Source: a bacterium (GTDB lineage Bacteria > Actinomycetota > Acidimicrobiia > Acidimicrobiales > CATQHL01). From it: a stretch of 64,000 nucleotides of DNA. The stretch is from the NCBI GenBank assembly GCA_026708055.1, contig JAPOVS010000052.1, positions 1-64,000 of the forward strand, read 5' to 3'. The notes beneath the pieces were generated by a model. It had not been told where the DNA came from. It worked only from the letters and a program-made list of their open reading frames with translations, and ran no database searches. Shown piece after piece: positions 8,637-16,266 of the stretch. Position 1 is the first letter of the stretch, and every line of letters begins with the position of its first letter. The position numbers and the translations under genes were made by a program.

Positions 8637-9587
8637 TCAGCGGGTGAAGTTCAGCAGCAGTTCGATGGTTCCGACGTCTTCCACCGAGAGCACCACAGGG
8701 GCTCGCGGAGGACTGATCCCGTAGTCCTCGAAGCGGATCTCGAAGGTCCCCCCGACAATAACGACCGCCTCGATCCAGGTGGCCTCGAGGGAGATCTCCA
8801 CCGGGCGGCTGGCACCGTGGATCTCGAAGGCTCCGACGACGGTCGCCGTCACCGACTCGCCCGCGGCGGGCAGGCTCTCGAAGGTGACCGGCTCGGTCAA
8901 CTCGAAGCGTGCCGCGGGGAACTGCTGGGTGTCCAAGGCCCGTCGCACGAGACCGTCGCGCTGGGGCCGGTCGCTGACCACCGTGGTGAGATCAACCTCC
9001 ACCACGGCCGTTACCACCGTCGTCCCGGCGATCTCCAGGGTTCCGGACACAGCCGGAGTCCGCCCCACGGCGTCGGTGGCCCCGATCCCCGAGAGTTCCT
9101 CACCCACGCGGTAGCCGGCCCAGGAACTGGTGTAGTCCTCAAAGTTCCCGAGCGTCGTGTTGACCGACCACACGCCGTCGAGGTCGGCTGCGCCGGGTTC
9201 GGTGGGTTCGGCGGGCGGCGCTGGCTCAGCGGGGGGCGCCGGTTCAGGTTCAGGCGGTGGCGGCGGCGGGTCGGACGCCGACGGCGGAGCAGGTGAGGCA
9301 GGCGGCGCCGGCGGCGCGGTTGGTTCGGCGGGCGGTGCCAGCTCGACAGGGGCCGGTGGAGGAACGGACGCGGCCTGATCGTCGGCCGCGGGCGCCGGCG
9401 CGGGCACCTCTGTCGTTGCCGTCAGTGCCTCGCTGCGTTCGAGCACCGACGGTGGCGGCGGGGCGTCGCCGCGCCACACAAGCAGCCACACCAGCACGAT
9501 CGCCACGATCACGGCCACGACACCGGCTGCCGCAAGGGTCAGGATCTTGCGGCGCCGTGACCAACCGCTGAGACGTTCGAGGATCAT
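8637..9587 (-). CDS. membrane-anchored YceI-domain protein
   Basis: This 316-residue protein starts with a basic segment and one hydrophobic helix (about residues 15-38), followed by a Pro/Ala/Glu-rich linker (about 40-135). The C-terminal YceI lipocalin-like beta-barrel contains the family patterns LDGVWSVN, FPAARFEL and the final FEIRFEDYGISPP. YceI domains bind isoprenoid or other amphipathic lipids. The single helix and linker would hold the domain outside the membrane. ATG 9587 has a GGGAG upstream. The ligand is unknown. It is convergent with tRNA-Gly and does not form an operon. Confidence 0.85.
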   Translation of the reverse strand: MILERLSGWSRRRKILTLAAAGVVAVIVAIVLVWLLVWRGDAPPPPSVLERSEALTATTEVPAPAPAADDQAASVPPPAPVELAPPAEPTAPPAPPASPAPPSASDPPPPPPEPEPAPPAEPAPPAEPTEPGAADLDGVWSVNTTLGNFEDYTSSWAGYRVGEELSGIGATDAVGRTPAVSGTLEIAGTTVVTAVVEVDLTTVVSDRPQRDGLVRRALDTQQFPAARFELTEPVTFESLPAAGESVTATVVGAFEIHGASRPVEISLEATWIEAVVIVGGTFEIRFEDYGISPPRAPVVLSVEDVGTIELLLNFTR

Positions 9588-9939
9588 GAGGGCACTCCCG
9601 CCGCAAGGGTAGGCGGAGCAGGCGGTGCTCCAATCCCGTGCAGCGCTCCGGCAGGCAAGAAGCGCCTAAGAGCACGAGCGGACAGGCTCTGACCAGGCGC
9701 TTTGCAGTCGACTGCAGCGGCGCGAATCGTGTCGCCGGAGCCTGGATTCCGGCCTTCGCCGGAATGACGGGAGAATTCCTCGGTCGGCGGTGGCCGCCTA
9801 TCCGCTAATGCTCTAAGAATCTGCCGCTCGGCTCGGATCAGACTGGCTGAGGACGGCGCCGAGCAGGGGAACGGTCCTGTCAGCCGGGCGCCGCTGACGG
9901 TGGACGCCAGCAGGACGGCGCCAGCCAGTGAGTTCAAAC
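9588..9939. other. 352-nt intergenic region holding MITE copy 2
   Basis: The stretch separates the YceI gene from the enoyl-CoA hydratase, both on the minus strand. It contains the MITE-like element at 9666-9817. In the remaining 9818-9939 I see only a short direct repeat of AGGACGGCGCC and no convincing gene, RNA or terminator. Confidence 0.6.
9666..9817. mobile_element. MITE-like element, copy 2
   Basis: This is a 152-bp copy of the element at 5789-5951. Its 22-nt ends (9666-9687 and 9796-9817) are inverted with about four mismatches, and the inner palindrome ATTCCGGCCTTCGCCGGAAT is at 9746-9765. It differs from copy 1 by point changes and an indel of about 11 bp in the right half. It is non-coding and carries no transposase. 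Confidence 0.75.
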
Positions 9940-10728
9940 TCAGCGTCCCACGAAGCGAGCCTTGCCGGGGCCACCCTCGACGAAGCTCTTGACGCCGATG
10001 CGCGCATCCTCGGTGGCGAAGGCGGCGACGAACTCTCTGGACTCCAGGTCGAGGGCGTCGCCGAGCGGCAGGTCGAAGCCGTCGTTCATGGCGGTCTTGG
10101 CGTGCCGCAACGCCGCAGGTCCCGCGGCGAAGCGCTCGGCCATGGCCACCGCCTGCTCGTACGTCTCCCCTGCCGGGTGCACGGCGTCGGCCAGGCCGAT
10201 GGTCAGGGCCTCCTCGGCGCTCACGCGGCGACCGCTGTAGATGATCTCCTTGGCGCGGCTGAGCCCCACGAGGCGCGGCAGGCGCTGCGTGCCGCCGGCG
10301 CCGGGGATGATGCCCAACAGGATCTCCGGCTGACCGAAGACGGCGTCGTCGGCGGCCACACGGAAGTCGCCGGCCATCGCCAACTCACAACCACCTCCGA
10401 GGGCGTACCCGTTCACCGCTGCCACGAGGATCTGGGGAATGCACTCCAACCGGCGCAGCGCACCAGTGAGGCTCACGGGTGCTCCCGCGCCGTCCGCGCC
10501 CGCGGCGCGGCCCGGCCTGAATTCCTTGATGTCGGCGCCGGCGGCGAAGATCCTGGGGCCTCCCCAAAGCACCGCCGCGCGGATGTCCGGGCGCCGTTGC
10601 AACTCCTCGGCCACAGCGGCGATCTCCGCTGACACCGCATTGCTCAGGGCGTTCATCTTCGGTCGATCCAGGCGGATCGTTGCCACGCCGGGCGCCGTGT
10701 CGGGCTGGAGGTGGACGAATTCGCTCAT
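9940..10728 (-). CDS. enoyl-CoA hydratase/isomerase family protein
   Basis: This 262-residue crotonase-fold enzyme hydrates a trans-2-enoyl-CoA to the 3-hydroxyacyl-CoA in beta-oxidation or a related pathway. The oxyanion-hole segment FAAGADIKEF and the block ALGGGCELAMAGDFRVA are present. Both catalytic glutamates expected of true hydratases are seen: one in GCELAMAG and one in PEILLGIIPGAGGTQRLPR. ATG 10728 gives the full family length. It may act on the crotonyl-CoA made by the glutaryl-CoA dehydrogenase at 4560-5768, but the genes are on opposite strands and several kb apart, so this is an inference. Confidence 0.9.
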   Translation of the reverse strand: MSEFVHLQPDTAPGVATIRLDRPKMNALSNAVSAEIAAVAEELQRRPDIRAAVLWGGPRIFAAGADIKEFRPGRAAGADGAGAPVSLTGALRRLECIPQILVAAVNGYALGGGCELAMAGDFRVAADDAVFGQPEILLGIIPGAGGTQRLPRLVGLSRAKEIIYSGRRVSAEEALTIGLADAVHPAGETYEQAVAMAERFAAGPAALRHAKTAMNDGFDLPLGDALDLESREFVAAFATEDARIGVKSFVEGGPGKARFVGR

Positions 10729-10739
10729 GGCGGGTCAAG

Positions 10740-10952
10740 CTATCCGGCGACGAGACTGGCCAACGCCCAGATGGCCGCAACCGTGCCGACGGCGATCATG
10801 ACGAGGCTCCGCCCCAGGGGCGGGCGGCGCAGGTCCTCGCCGGCTCTGCCGGGGGGCCGAGGACGGGTGAGCGCCAGGATGTTGCCGACGGCCATCGCGC
10901 CGCCGAGGGCCAGGACGAGCCAGCGCAGGATGTCGTCGCCGAGGAAGACCAC
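10740..10952 (-). CDS. small two-helix membrane protein
   Basis: This is a 70-residue protein of unknown function. It has one hydrophobic helix near residues 9-27, a basic Pro/Arg-rich loop, and a second helix near 48-68 ending at the C-terminus. It starts with GTG four bases after the dnaB stop codon and ends 11 bases before the hydratase start, so it is probably co-transcribed with dnaB. I recognise no family. The compact spacing and clean hydrophobicity argue that it is real. Confidence 0.6.
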   Translation of the reverse strand: MVFLGDDILRWLVLALGGAMAVGNILALTRPRPPGRAGEDLRRPPLGRSLVMIAVGTVAAIWALASLVAG

Positions 10953-10956
10953 GCGC

Positions 10957-12399
10957 TCAGAACTCCCCTTCCGATGAGCGCTGGCTGAGGTTGTCGAAGC
11001 GCGTGTAGTGCGGCAGGAAGGCCAGCCTCACGACGCCGGTGGGACCGGTGCGGTGCTTGGCGACGTGCAGTTCGGCGATCCCGCGGTCGGAGGTGTCGGA
11101 GTTGTACATCTCGTCGCGGTACAGGAACATGACCACATCGGCGTCCTGCTCGATGGCGCCCGACTCGCGCAGGTCCGCCAGCATCGGCCGCTTGTCGGCG
11201 CGGCTCTCCGGGGCGCGGGAGAGTTGTGAGAGCGCCATGACCGGGCACTCGAGCTCGCGGGCCAGGATCTTCAGGCCCCGGCTCATCTCGCTGACCTCCA
11301 CCTGGCGGCTCTCGGCGCCGACACGGCCGCCCATCAACTGCAGGTAGTCGACCACCACGAGGCCCAGATCGCCCCATTCGGCGTGCTTGCGGCGCGCCTT
11401 GGCGCGGATCTCCAGAACCGAGGTGCTGGGGTTGTCGTCGATCCACAGCGGCGCCTCGGCGAGATGCCCCACGGCGGCGTTCACGCGCTTCCAGTCGTTG
11501 TCGCTGAGGCGGCCCGAGCGGATGTTCTGCGTGCTGACCTGCGCCTCGGAACACAGCAGCCGCTGGGTCAACTCCAGATGGCTCATCTCCAGGGAGAAGA
11601 ACAGCACCGGCCGGCGGGCGTCCATGGCGGCCGCGGCGGCCAGGCCCAGCGCCAGGGAGGTCTTGCCGATACCCGGCCGGGCACCCAGGATGACCAGCGT
11701 GGACGGCTGCAGGCCCAGCAGGAGGTTGTCCAGGTCGGTGTAGCCGGTCGGCACGCCGGTGAGGCTCTGGCCGTGCTGGTACAGCTTCTCGAGGTGCTCC
11801 ACGCCCTTGTCGATGAGCGTGTAGAGCGACTCCAGCGACGTGGCCGAGGCGCCGCTGGCGACCGAGAAGATCATCGACTCGGCCTGATCCAACGCCGCGT
11901 CGACGTCCGCGGGCCGGCTGTAGGCCAACTCGGCCACCTCGCCGGCCGCGCCGATGAGCCGCCGCAGGGTGGCGTTCTTGGCCACGATGTCGGCGTAGTG
12001 CGCGGCGTTGCCCGCCACCGGCGTGCTGGCCTGAATCTCCACGAGAGCGCCGGCTCCGCCCACGGCCTCCAGCAACCCGTTCCGCTGCAGTTCGGCCGCC
12101 ACGGTGACGGTGTCCACCGGTTCGCCGGCGCCGTACAGCGCGGCCACAGCGTCGAAGACATGGGCGTGCGCGGGCCGGTAGAAGTCCTCCGCGGAGGTCA
12201 ACTCCACCGCATCGGCGATGGCCGCGGCGGTCAGCAGCATCGCCCCCAACAGCGCCCGCTCCGCAGCGAGGTCATGCGGCGGCACCCGTCCCGGCGCTCC
12301 CTGACCTGTTCGGTCCCCTTCGCCACGGCGCGCTGCTGCGGCGCCCTCGCGGGCACCGGATCCGGGCTGCAGAGTGCTCGAAGTGGTGGTCATGGTCAC
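10957..12399 (-). CDS. dnaB: replicative DNA helicase DnaB
   Basis: This is the hexameric 5'-3' helicase of the replisome. The protein has 480 residues from the GTG at 12399; an ATG two codons later (12393) is an equal alternative. It has the N-terminal primase-interaction domain beginning PHDLAAERALLGAML, then the RecA-like ATPase with Walker A GARPGIGKTS near residue 240, Walker B LVVVDYLQLM, and the DLRESGAIEQDADVV motif. No intein is present, unlike in some actinobacterial dnaB genes. The first 35 residues are a poorly conserved Gly/Ala/Arg-rich extension. It lies downstream of ssb after a 192-nt gap with no evident gene. Confidence 0.97.
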   Translation of the reverse strand: MTMTTTSSTLQPGSGAREGAAAARRGEGDRTGQGAPGRVPPHDLAAERALLGAMLLTAAAIADAVELTSAEDFYRPAHAHVFDAVAALYGAGEPVDTVTVAAELQRNGLLEAVGGAGALVEIQASTPVAGNAAHYADIVAKNATLRRLIGAAGEVAELAYSRPADVDAALDQAESMIFSVASGASATSLESLYTLIDKGVEHLEKLYQHGQSLTGVPTGYTDLDNLLLGLQPSTLVILGARPGIGKTSLALGLAAAAAMDARRPVLFFSLEMSHLELTQRLLCSEAQVSTQNIRSGRLSDNDWKRVNAAVGHLAEAPLWIDDNPSTSVLEIRAKARRKHAEWGDLGLVVVDYLQLMGGRVGAESRQVEVSEMSRGLKILARELECPVMALSQLSRAPESRADKRPMLADLRESGAIEQDADVVMFLYRDEMYNSDTSDRGIAELHVAKHRTGPTGVVRLAFLPHYTRFDNLSQRSSEGEF

Positions 12400-12591
12400 C
12401 GCTTCAATGTGCGACGGGGGTGTGACAGCGTCCCCCGAGGGAGTTCGGTTGAACGATGGGGCCCGAGGGCCAAGGGGCCGGACATCCGCAGGCGCGGTCC
12501 CGGCGATATCCCTTGCCGGGACTAACGACCGGCCAGGACGCTCATTCTCGGACGTTCCCCGGGCGTGCCGGGGACATGGGTCCGGATCCGC

Positions 12592-13047
12592 TCAGAAGGG
12601 TTCCTCGTCGCCGTAGGACGGCGTCGCGGCGCGAGCGGGGCTCCCCCCGGGCGCAGCGGTCCGCCGCGGGGCCGTGCCGTTGCCCTCCCGGAACTCGTTG
12701 CGGTTGACCTGAGCGGAGGCCCAGCGCAGGCTGGGCGCCACCTCGTCGGCCACGATCTCCACCTTGTTCCGCTTCTCGCCCTCGGGTGATTCCCAGGAGC
12801 GCTGCTCCAGCCGGCCGGACACGATCACGCGGGCGCCCTTGGTGATCGATTCGGCAACGTTCTCCGCCAGCGACGACCAGCAGGTGATGTCGAAGAACGA
12901 GGTCTCCTCCACCTGCTCGCCACCGCGCTCGTAACGCCGGTTCCACGCCAGGCCGAACGTACAGACCGGTGTCCCTGAGGGCGTGAACCGCAACTCGGGA
13001 TCGCGCGTGGCGTTACCGACAACCGTCACAGTGTTTCCGAAAGCCAT
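12592..13047 (-). CDS. ssb: single-stranded DNA-binding protein SSB
   Basis: This 151-residue OB-fold protein coats single-stranded DNA in replication and repair. It starts MAFGNTVTVVGNATRDPELRFTPSG, has a variable linker rich in Arg/Pro/Gly, and ends in the acidic tip DEEPF used to recruit partner proteins. ATG 13047 was chosen because AAGGAGGA precedes it with good spacing; the open frame continues 96 nt upstream without homology. It has its own upstream region instead of lying between rpsF and rpsR, the more common bacterial arrangement. Confidence 0.96.
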   Translation of the reverse strand: MAFGNTVTVVGNATRDPELRFTPSGTPVCTFGLAWNRRYERGGEQVEETSFFDITCWSSLAENVAESITKGARVIVSGRLEQRSWESPEGEKRNKVEIVADEVAPSLRWASAQVNRNEFREGNGTAPRRTAAPGGSPARAATPSYGDEEPF

Positions 13048-13072
13048 TGGCTCTTTCCTCCTTCGTTCTTCA

Positions 13073-13098
13073 CCGAACAGCATAGTACATGTGTTCGG
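13073..13098. promoter_or_regulatory. inverted repeat overlapping a probable ssb promoter
   Basis: CCGAACA (13073-13079) and TGTTCGG (13092-13098) form perfect 7-bp arms around a 12-nt spacer. On the minus strand the spacer contains TACTAT, a good -10 hexamer, about 35 nt before the ssb start. The arms carry the half-sites of an actinobacterial LexA box, but the spacing is 12 rather than 4, so LexA control is doubtful. The overlap with the promoter suggests an operator of some kind. Confidence 0.4.
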
Positions 13099-13366
13099 AT
13101 AGACTGCCCCGCCCGCTCGACGGAGCGACCGGCATGATTGCATCGCCGCGTTGTAGAACGCTTGTCAGCGACCTAGGGATTTCCGGGGGTAATCCCCATT
13201 CCTCGCGGTGGATTGTCCGCGGTAAGACCGGGGACGCACGGGGGATACCGACAACTCAAGTGTGAACACATCGCCTGAGGGCTACGGGAATCCGCTGCCC
13301 GACGACCGGCGACCAGGGTGGCAGCTACCACTCTACAAGGAAAAGCACTGTAACTCCACCCAAGGA

Positions 13367-13382
13367 GCGGACGAGCGTCCGC
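13367..13382 (-). terminator. possible hairpin terminator after rplI
   Basis: GCGGACG and CGTCCGC pair perfectly around a 2-nt spacer, six nt beyond the rplI stop on the minus strand. No U-run follows, as is common for actinobacterial terminators, so function is only suggested. Confidence 0.35.
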
Positions 13383-13387
13383 CGGCC

Positions 13388-13837
13388 TCAGGTCTCGGCA
13401 ATGACCTCGACGCTCACCTCGGCGGCAACCTCGGGGTGGGGTTTCACCGGAACCACGTAACTCCCGAGTTCCTTGATCGGCTCGGGAATCTCCAGCATCT
13501 CCGGCTCGAGCACCACCCGCTCCTGCGCCGCGATGGCCGCGGCAAGGCTCGCCGCGTTCACGGACCCGTAGAGGCGCCCGGCCTCGCCGGCACGTGCCAC
13601 GACGCGAATGCTGCATCCAGCGAGCCGCTCGGCCATCTCCCGGGCCTCGCTCAGCACCGCGGCGTCGGCGATCTCGCGGCGGCGGCGCATGGCTTCGGCC
13701 TCGCGCTCGGAGCCTCGTGTGGCACGTATCGCCAGGCCCTTCGGAATGAGGTAGTTCTGGGCGTAGCCGTCGGCCACCTCGCAGATGTCGCCCCGCCGTC
13801 CGAGGGACGGCACCTCGTCGCGCAGCACCACCTTCAC
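13388..13837 (-). CDS. rplI: 50S ribosomal protein L9
   Basis: This 149-residue protein has the usual two-domain L9 shape. The N-terminal rRNA-binding domain reads [34 protein letters not shown], followed by a long helix and a C-terminal domain. It starts with GTG, which overlaps the rpsR stop (GTGA), indicating translational coupling in the rpsF-rpsR-rplI operon. Confidence 0.97.
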   Translation of the reverse strand: MKVVLRDEVPSLGRRGDICEVADGYAQNYLIPKGLAIRATRGSEREAEAMRRRREIADAAVLSEAREMAERLAGCSIRVVARAGEAGRLYGSVNAASLAAAIAAQERVVLEPEMLEIPEPIKELGSYVVPVKPHPEVAAEVSVEVIAET

Positions 13838-14307
13838 GAGACCGTCTCCTCCGCATCCTCCGGGACCTCCGCGTCCTCGGGAACACCGGCAACGTCCGGA
13901 GCGTCCGCGTCCTCCGGAACCCCGGCGTCCTCGGCCGAGGGGCCCGGCGGGGGCGGTGGCACGCTCGGCGGGCTCGGGGGCGAGCCGTCGCGCCAGCCGG
14001 GGCCTCCCTCGCCGCGCGGGCCGCCGCTGCGGCCGGCGCCGCGCTGGGTCGTGATCCGGTTGGCGTAGGGAAGCAAGGCCATCTCCCGGGCGTTCTTGAT
14101 CGCACGGGCGACGGTGCGCTGTTGCTGGGCGTCGTTGCCCGTCACACGGCGGGCACGGATCTTGCCCCGATCCGACATGAAGCGGCGCAACAGGTCCACA
14201 TCCTTGTAGTCGATGTACTCCACCCGCTTGTGGGTGAGGACGCTGACCTTCTTCTTGCCTCTGCGGATGTTGTCCCGGCTCTTGGCGCGCGGGCGGCTCT
14301 TGGACAT
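13834..14307 (-). CDS. rpsR: 30S ribosomal protein S18 with long C-terminal extension
   Basis: S18 binds the platform of the small subunit together with S6. The conserved core is present ([53 protein letters not shown]). The protein has 157 residues instead of the usual 75-90. After the core comes a Gly/Arg segment, a polyproline stretch, and an acidic tail with repeated PEDA/PEDAE motifs. ATG 14307 is preceded by GGAGGAG and gives the expected MSKSRPRAK start. The extension is in frame and runs to the overlap with rplI, so it is not a simple annotation error. Confidence 0.93.
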   Translation of the reverse strand: MSKSRPRAKSRDNIRRGKKKVSVLTHKRVEYIDYKDVDLLRRFMSDRGKIRARRVTGNDAQQQRTVARAIKNAREMALLPYANRITTQRGAGRSGGPRGEGGPGWRDGSPPSPPSVPPPPPGPSAEDAGVPEDADAPDVAGVPEDAEVPEDAEETVS

Positions 14308-14329
14308 GGTCTCCTCCGGTACGGGCGGG

Positions 14330-14686
14330 CTAGGAGGCCTCGGCGGCCACGGGATCGGGCGACGTCCCGAGCAGGCCCCGCCGGGCGGCTTCGGAGTCGG
14401 GCAGCCGGATGAGCTTGTGACGGACCACCGCGTCGTGGAGGCGGAGCGACCGCTCGAAGCCCGACAGGTCGAGCCCGTCGCCGACGAACTCGAACACCAC
14501 GTAGTAGCCCTCGTGCAGGTGGTCGATCTCGTAGGCGAACCGGCGCTTGGGCCAGCGGTTGACCCGTTCGGGATCGACTTCGATACCCAGCGATGCCAGC
14601 CCGGACAGCGCCCGCCCGAGTGGCTCATCGACGGCGTCCTCGGCCAGGTCGCCGCGATAGATGATCATCAACTCGTAGGCCCTCAC
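14330..14686 (-). CDS. rpsF: 30S ribosomal protein S6
   Basis: This 118-residue protein has the S6 pattern [14 protein letters not shown] at the start and [21 protein letters not shown] in the middle. It binds 16S rRNA as a dimer with S18. It starts with GTG, ten nt after AGGAGGTG. The leader contains a short hairpin (CCTGC/GCAGG around 14710-14723), where S6:S18 autoregulatory RNA motifs occur in other bacteria; I cannot confirm that motif here. It is the first gene of the rpsF-rpsR-rplI operon. Confidence 0.96.
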   Translation of the reverse strand: MRAYELMIIYRGDLAEDAVDEPLGRALSGLASLGIEVDPERVNRWPKRRFAYEIDHLHEGYYVVFEFVGDGLDLSGFERSLRLHDAVVRHKLIRLPDSEAARRGLLGTSPDPVAAEAS

Positions 14687-14808
14687 GGAAACAGGGCACC
14701 TCCTCTGGTCCTGCGGATGCAGGGCCCCGCCGTGCGGTCCGGCGGAGCAGGCTCTCGATTGCAGATCACCCTACCGGGACTCGCCGCCGCCCGGCGCGGC
14801 CGCCGGAC

Positions 14809-15657
14809 TCAGGAGGCGTAGAGCCTCAGCGCGGCGGCTTCGGTGGACTTCAGCGAGTACGACTCCTCCGCCGCCGGGAACCGGCCCGAGCGCACGTCGG
14901 CGGCGAAACGGCCGAGAGCCTCGACGGTGGCGTCGCCGAGGTCGGCGTAGCGGCGAACGAACCGGGGCCGCAGATCGTCCTGCAGACCCAGTAGGTCGTG
15001 GTACACCAGCACCTGGCCGTCGCAGTCCGGACCCGCTCCGATGCCGATCGTCGGCACCCCGACCGCCTCGGTGACCAGCCCTGCCACATCGGCGGGAACG
15101 CCCTCCAGCACGACCGCGAAGCAGCCGGCGTGCTCGAGGGCCTTGGCGCTCTCCACCAGCTGGATCGCCGCCTCGGCGGTGCGCCCCTGAACCCGGAACC
15201 CGCCCAGGGCGTGAACCGACTGGGGTGTCAGGCCGACGTGGCCCATGACCGGAATCTCGGCCGCGACCAGGGCTTCGATCATCGGGACCCGCCCGGTGCC
15301 CCCCTCCAGCTTCACGGCCTGCGCGCCGGCGCGGACGAGCCGGGCTGCATTGCAGATGGTGTCCTGGGGCGACACGTGGTAACTCAGCCACGGCAGGTCG
15401 GCCACGATGAGCGCATCGGGCTCGACCCGGGCCACAGCCGCGGTGTGATGAGCCATGTCGTCGACGGTGACGCCGAGCGTGTCCGGATAGCCCAGGACCA
15501 CCATGGCCAGGGAATCGCCCACGAGCAGCATGTCGACGCCGGCCGCATCGGCCAGTCGCGCTCCCGGAGCGTCGTAGGCGGTCACCATGACGAGCGGCTC
15601 GCCGCCGGCGCGCGCTTTGCGCGCCCGAACGGCGGGAACGGTGAGACGAGTGCCCAT
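14809..15657 (-). CDS. panB: 3-methyl-2-oxobutanoate hydroxymethyltransferase
   Basis: PanB transfers a hydroxymethyl group from methylene-tetrahydrofolate to 2-oxoisovalerate, the first committed step to pantothenate and coenzyme A. The 282-residue protein shows MVTAYDAPGARLADAAGVDMLLVGDSLAMVVLGYPDT, metal-ligand and substrate loops VKLEGG and PVMGHVGLTPQSV, and IGIGAGPDCDGQVLVYHDLLGL. ATG 15657 follows AAGGAGGTG with ideal spacing; upstream in-frame codons lack homology. No other pantothenate gene is adjacent. It lies 122 nt upstream of the rpsF start and could be transcribed into it. Confidence 0.95.
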   Translation of the reverse strand: MGTRLTVPAVRARKARAGGEPLVMVTAYDAPGARLADAAGVDMLLVGDSLAMVVLGYPDTLGVTVDDMAHHTAAVARVEPDALIVADLPWLSYHVSPQDTICNAARLVRAGAQAVKLEGGTGRVPMIEALVAAEIPVMGHVGLTPQSVHALGGFRVQGRTAEAAIQLVESAKALEHAGCFAVVLEGVPADVAGLVTEAVGVPTIGIGAGPDCDGQVLVYHDLLGLQDDLRPRFVRRYADLGDATVEALGRFAADVRSGRFPAAEESYSLKSTEAAALRLYAS

Positions 15658-15855
15658 TGGGCACCTCCTTTCGGTGTCCAGCGCGCAAGGCTGCCGGCAG
15701 GCGCCAGCGTAGCCGGGCGGCGGGATGGCCCCACCCGCCACCGCGGCGGGCGGCAGGCTCCTCGCCGCCTTGTGGTTCCGCCCGCGAGGAGTGCGGCGTG
15801 CCGTCAGGCGGCCCGGGACGCCGGATGCGGCCTCGGGCGGCGTGCGGGCGGACTG

Positions 15856-16251
15856 TCAGCGCGCGCCCGCGACCCCGAAGCGGAACCGGAGGTGGTTCCA
15901 GGAACAGTCCGAGCAGACCTCCACCACGTAGCAGGTGAAGTCCCCCTTGCGCCGGCGGATCCGGTCCCAGTCCCCGTTCGTGGCCACACAGCGACCATTC
16001 GGCGGTAGGCGAGGTCCGAAGACGTACCGGACGAGGACGAGCGGCCCGTCACCGCACAGCGGGCAGGACTCGTTGGTCTGCTCGCTGTAGGACCGCGCCG
16101 CCCGCAGCAATTCCGGATGCGCGTCGCAGGCGTCTGAACGGCTGATGCGCCCCTGGCGGACGCCCGTCAGCGTGGCCTCCCGCAGCAGCCGGTAGTCCAC
16201 CCTTCCCGGCCCTCGGGTGGGGGCGTGCAGCGCTGCCGGATCCGTCGTCAC
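15856..16251 (-). CDS. DUF5318 family protein
   Basis: This 131-residue protein is of unknown function. It matches the actinobacterial DUF5318 pattern: VDYRLLREATLTGVRQGRISRSDACDAHPELLRAARSYSE, then CPLC, then YVVEVCSDCSWNHL at the end. The two CxxC pairs suggest a small zinc ribbon. It starts with GTG 15 nt after the CCA/poly(A) polymerase stop and is probably in its operon. In Mycobacterium a member of this family also lies in the parB-pcnA region, supporting a conserved neighbourhood. Confidence 0.8.
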   Translation of the reverse strand: MTTDPAALHAPTRGPGRVDYRLLREATLTGVRQGRISRSDACDAHPELLRAARSYSEQTNESCPLCGDGPLVLVRYVFGPRLPPNGRCVATNGDWDRIRRRKGDFTCYVVEVCSDCSWNHLRFRFGVAGAR

Positions 16252-16266
16252 AACTCAAGACAGTAC

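Larger units (their letters stand above)
13048..13387. other. 340-nt gap between rplI and ssb
   Basis: It holds the probable ssb promoter near 13083-13098 and, directly after rplI, the hairpin at 13367-13382. In between I see no open frame with coding character and no recognised RNA. The size is consistent with separate transcription of ssb and the rpsF-rpsR-rplI operon. Confidence 0.55.
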
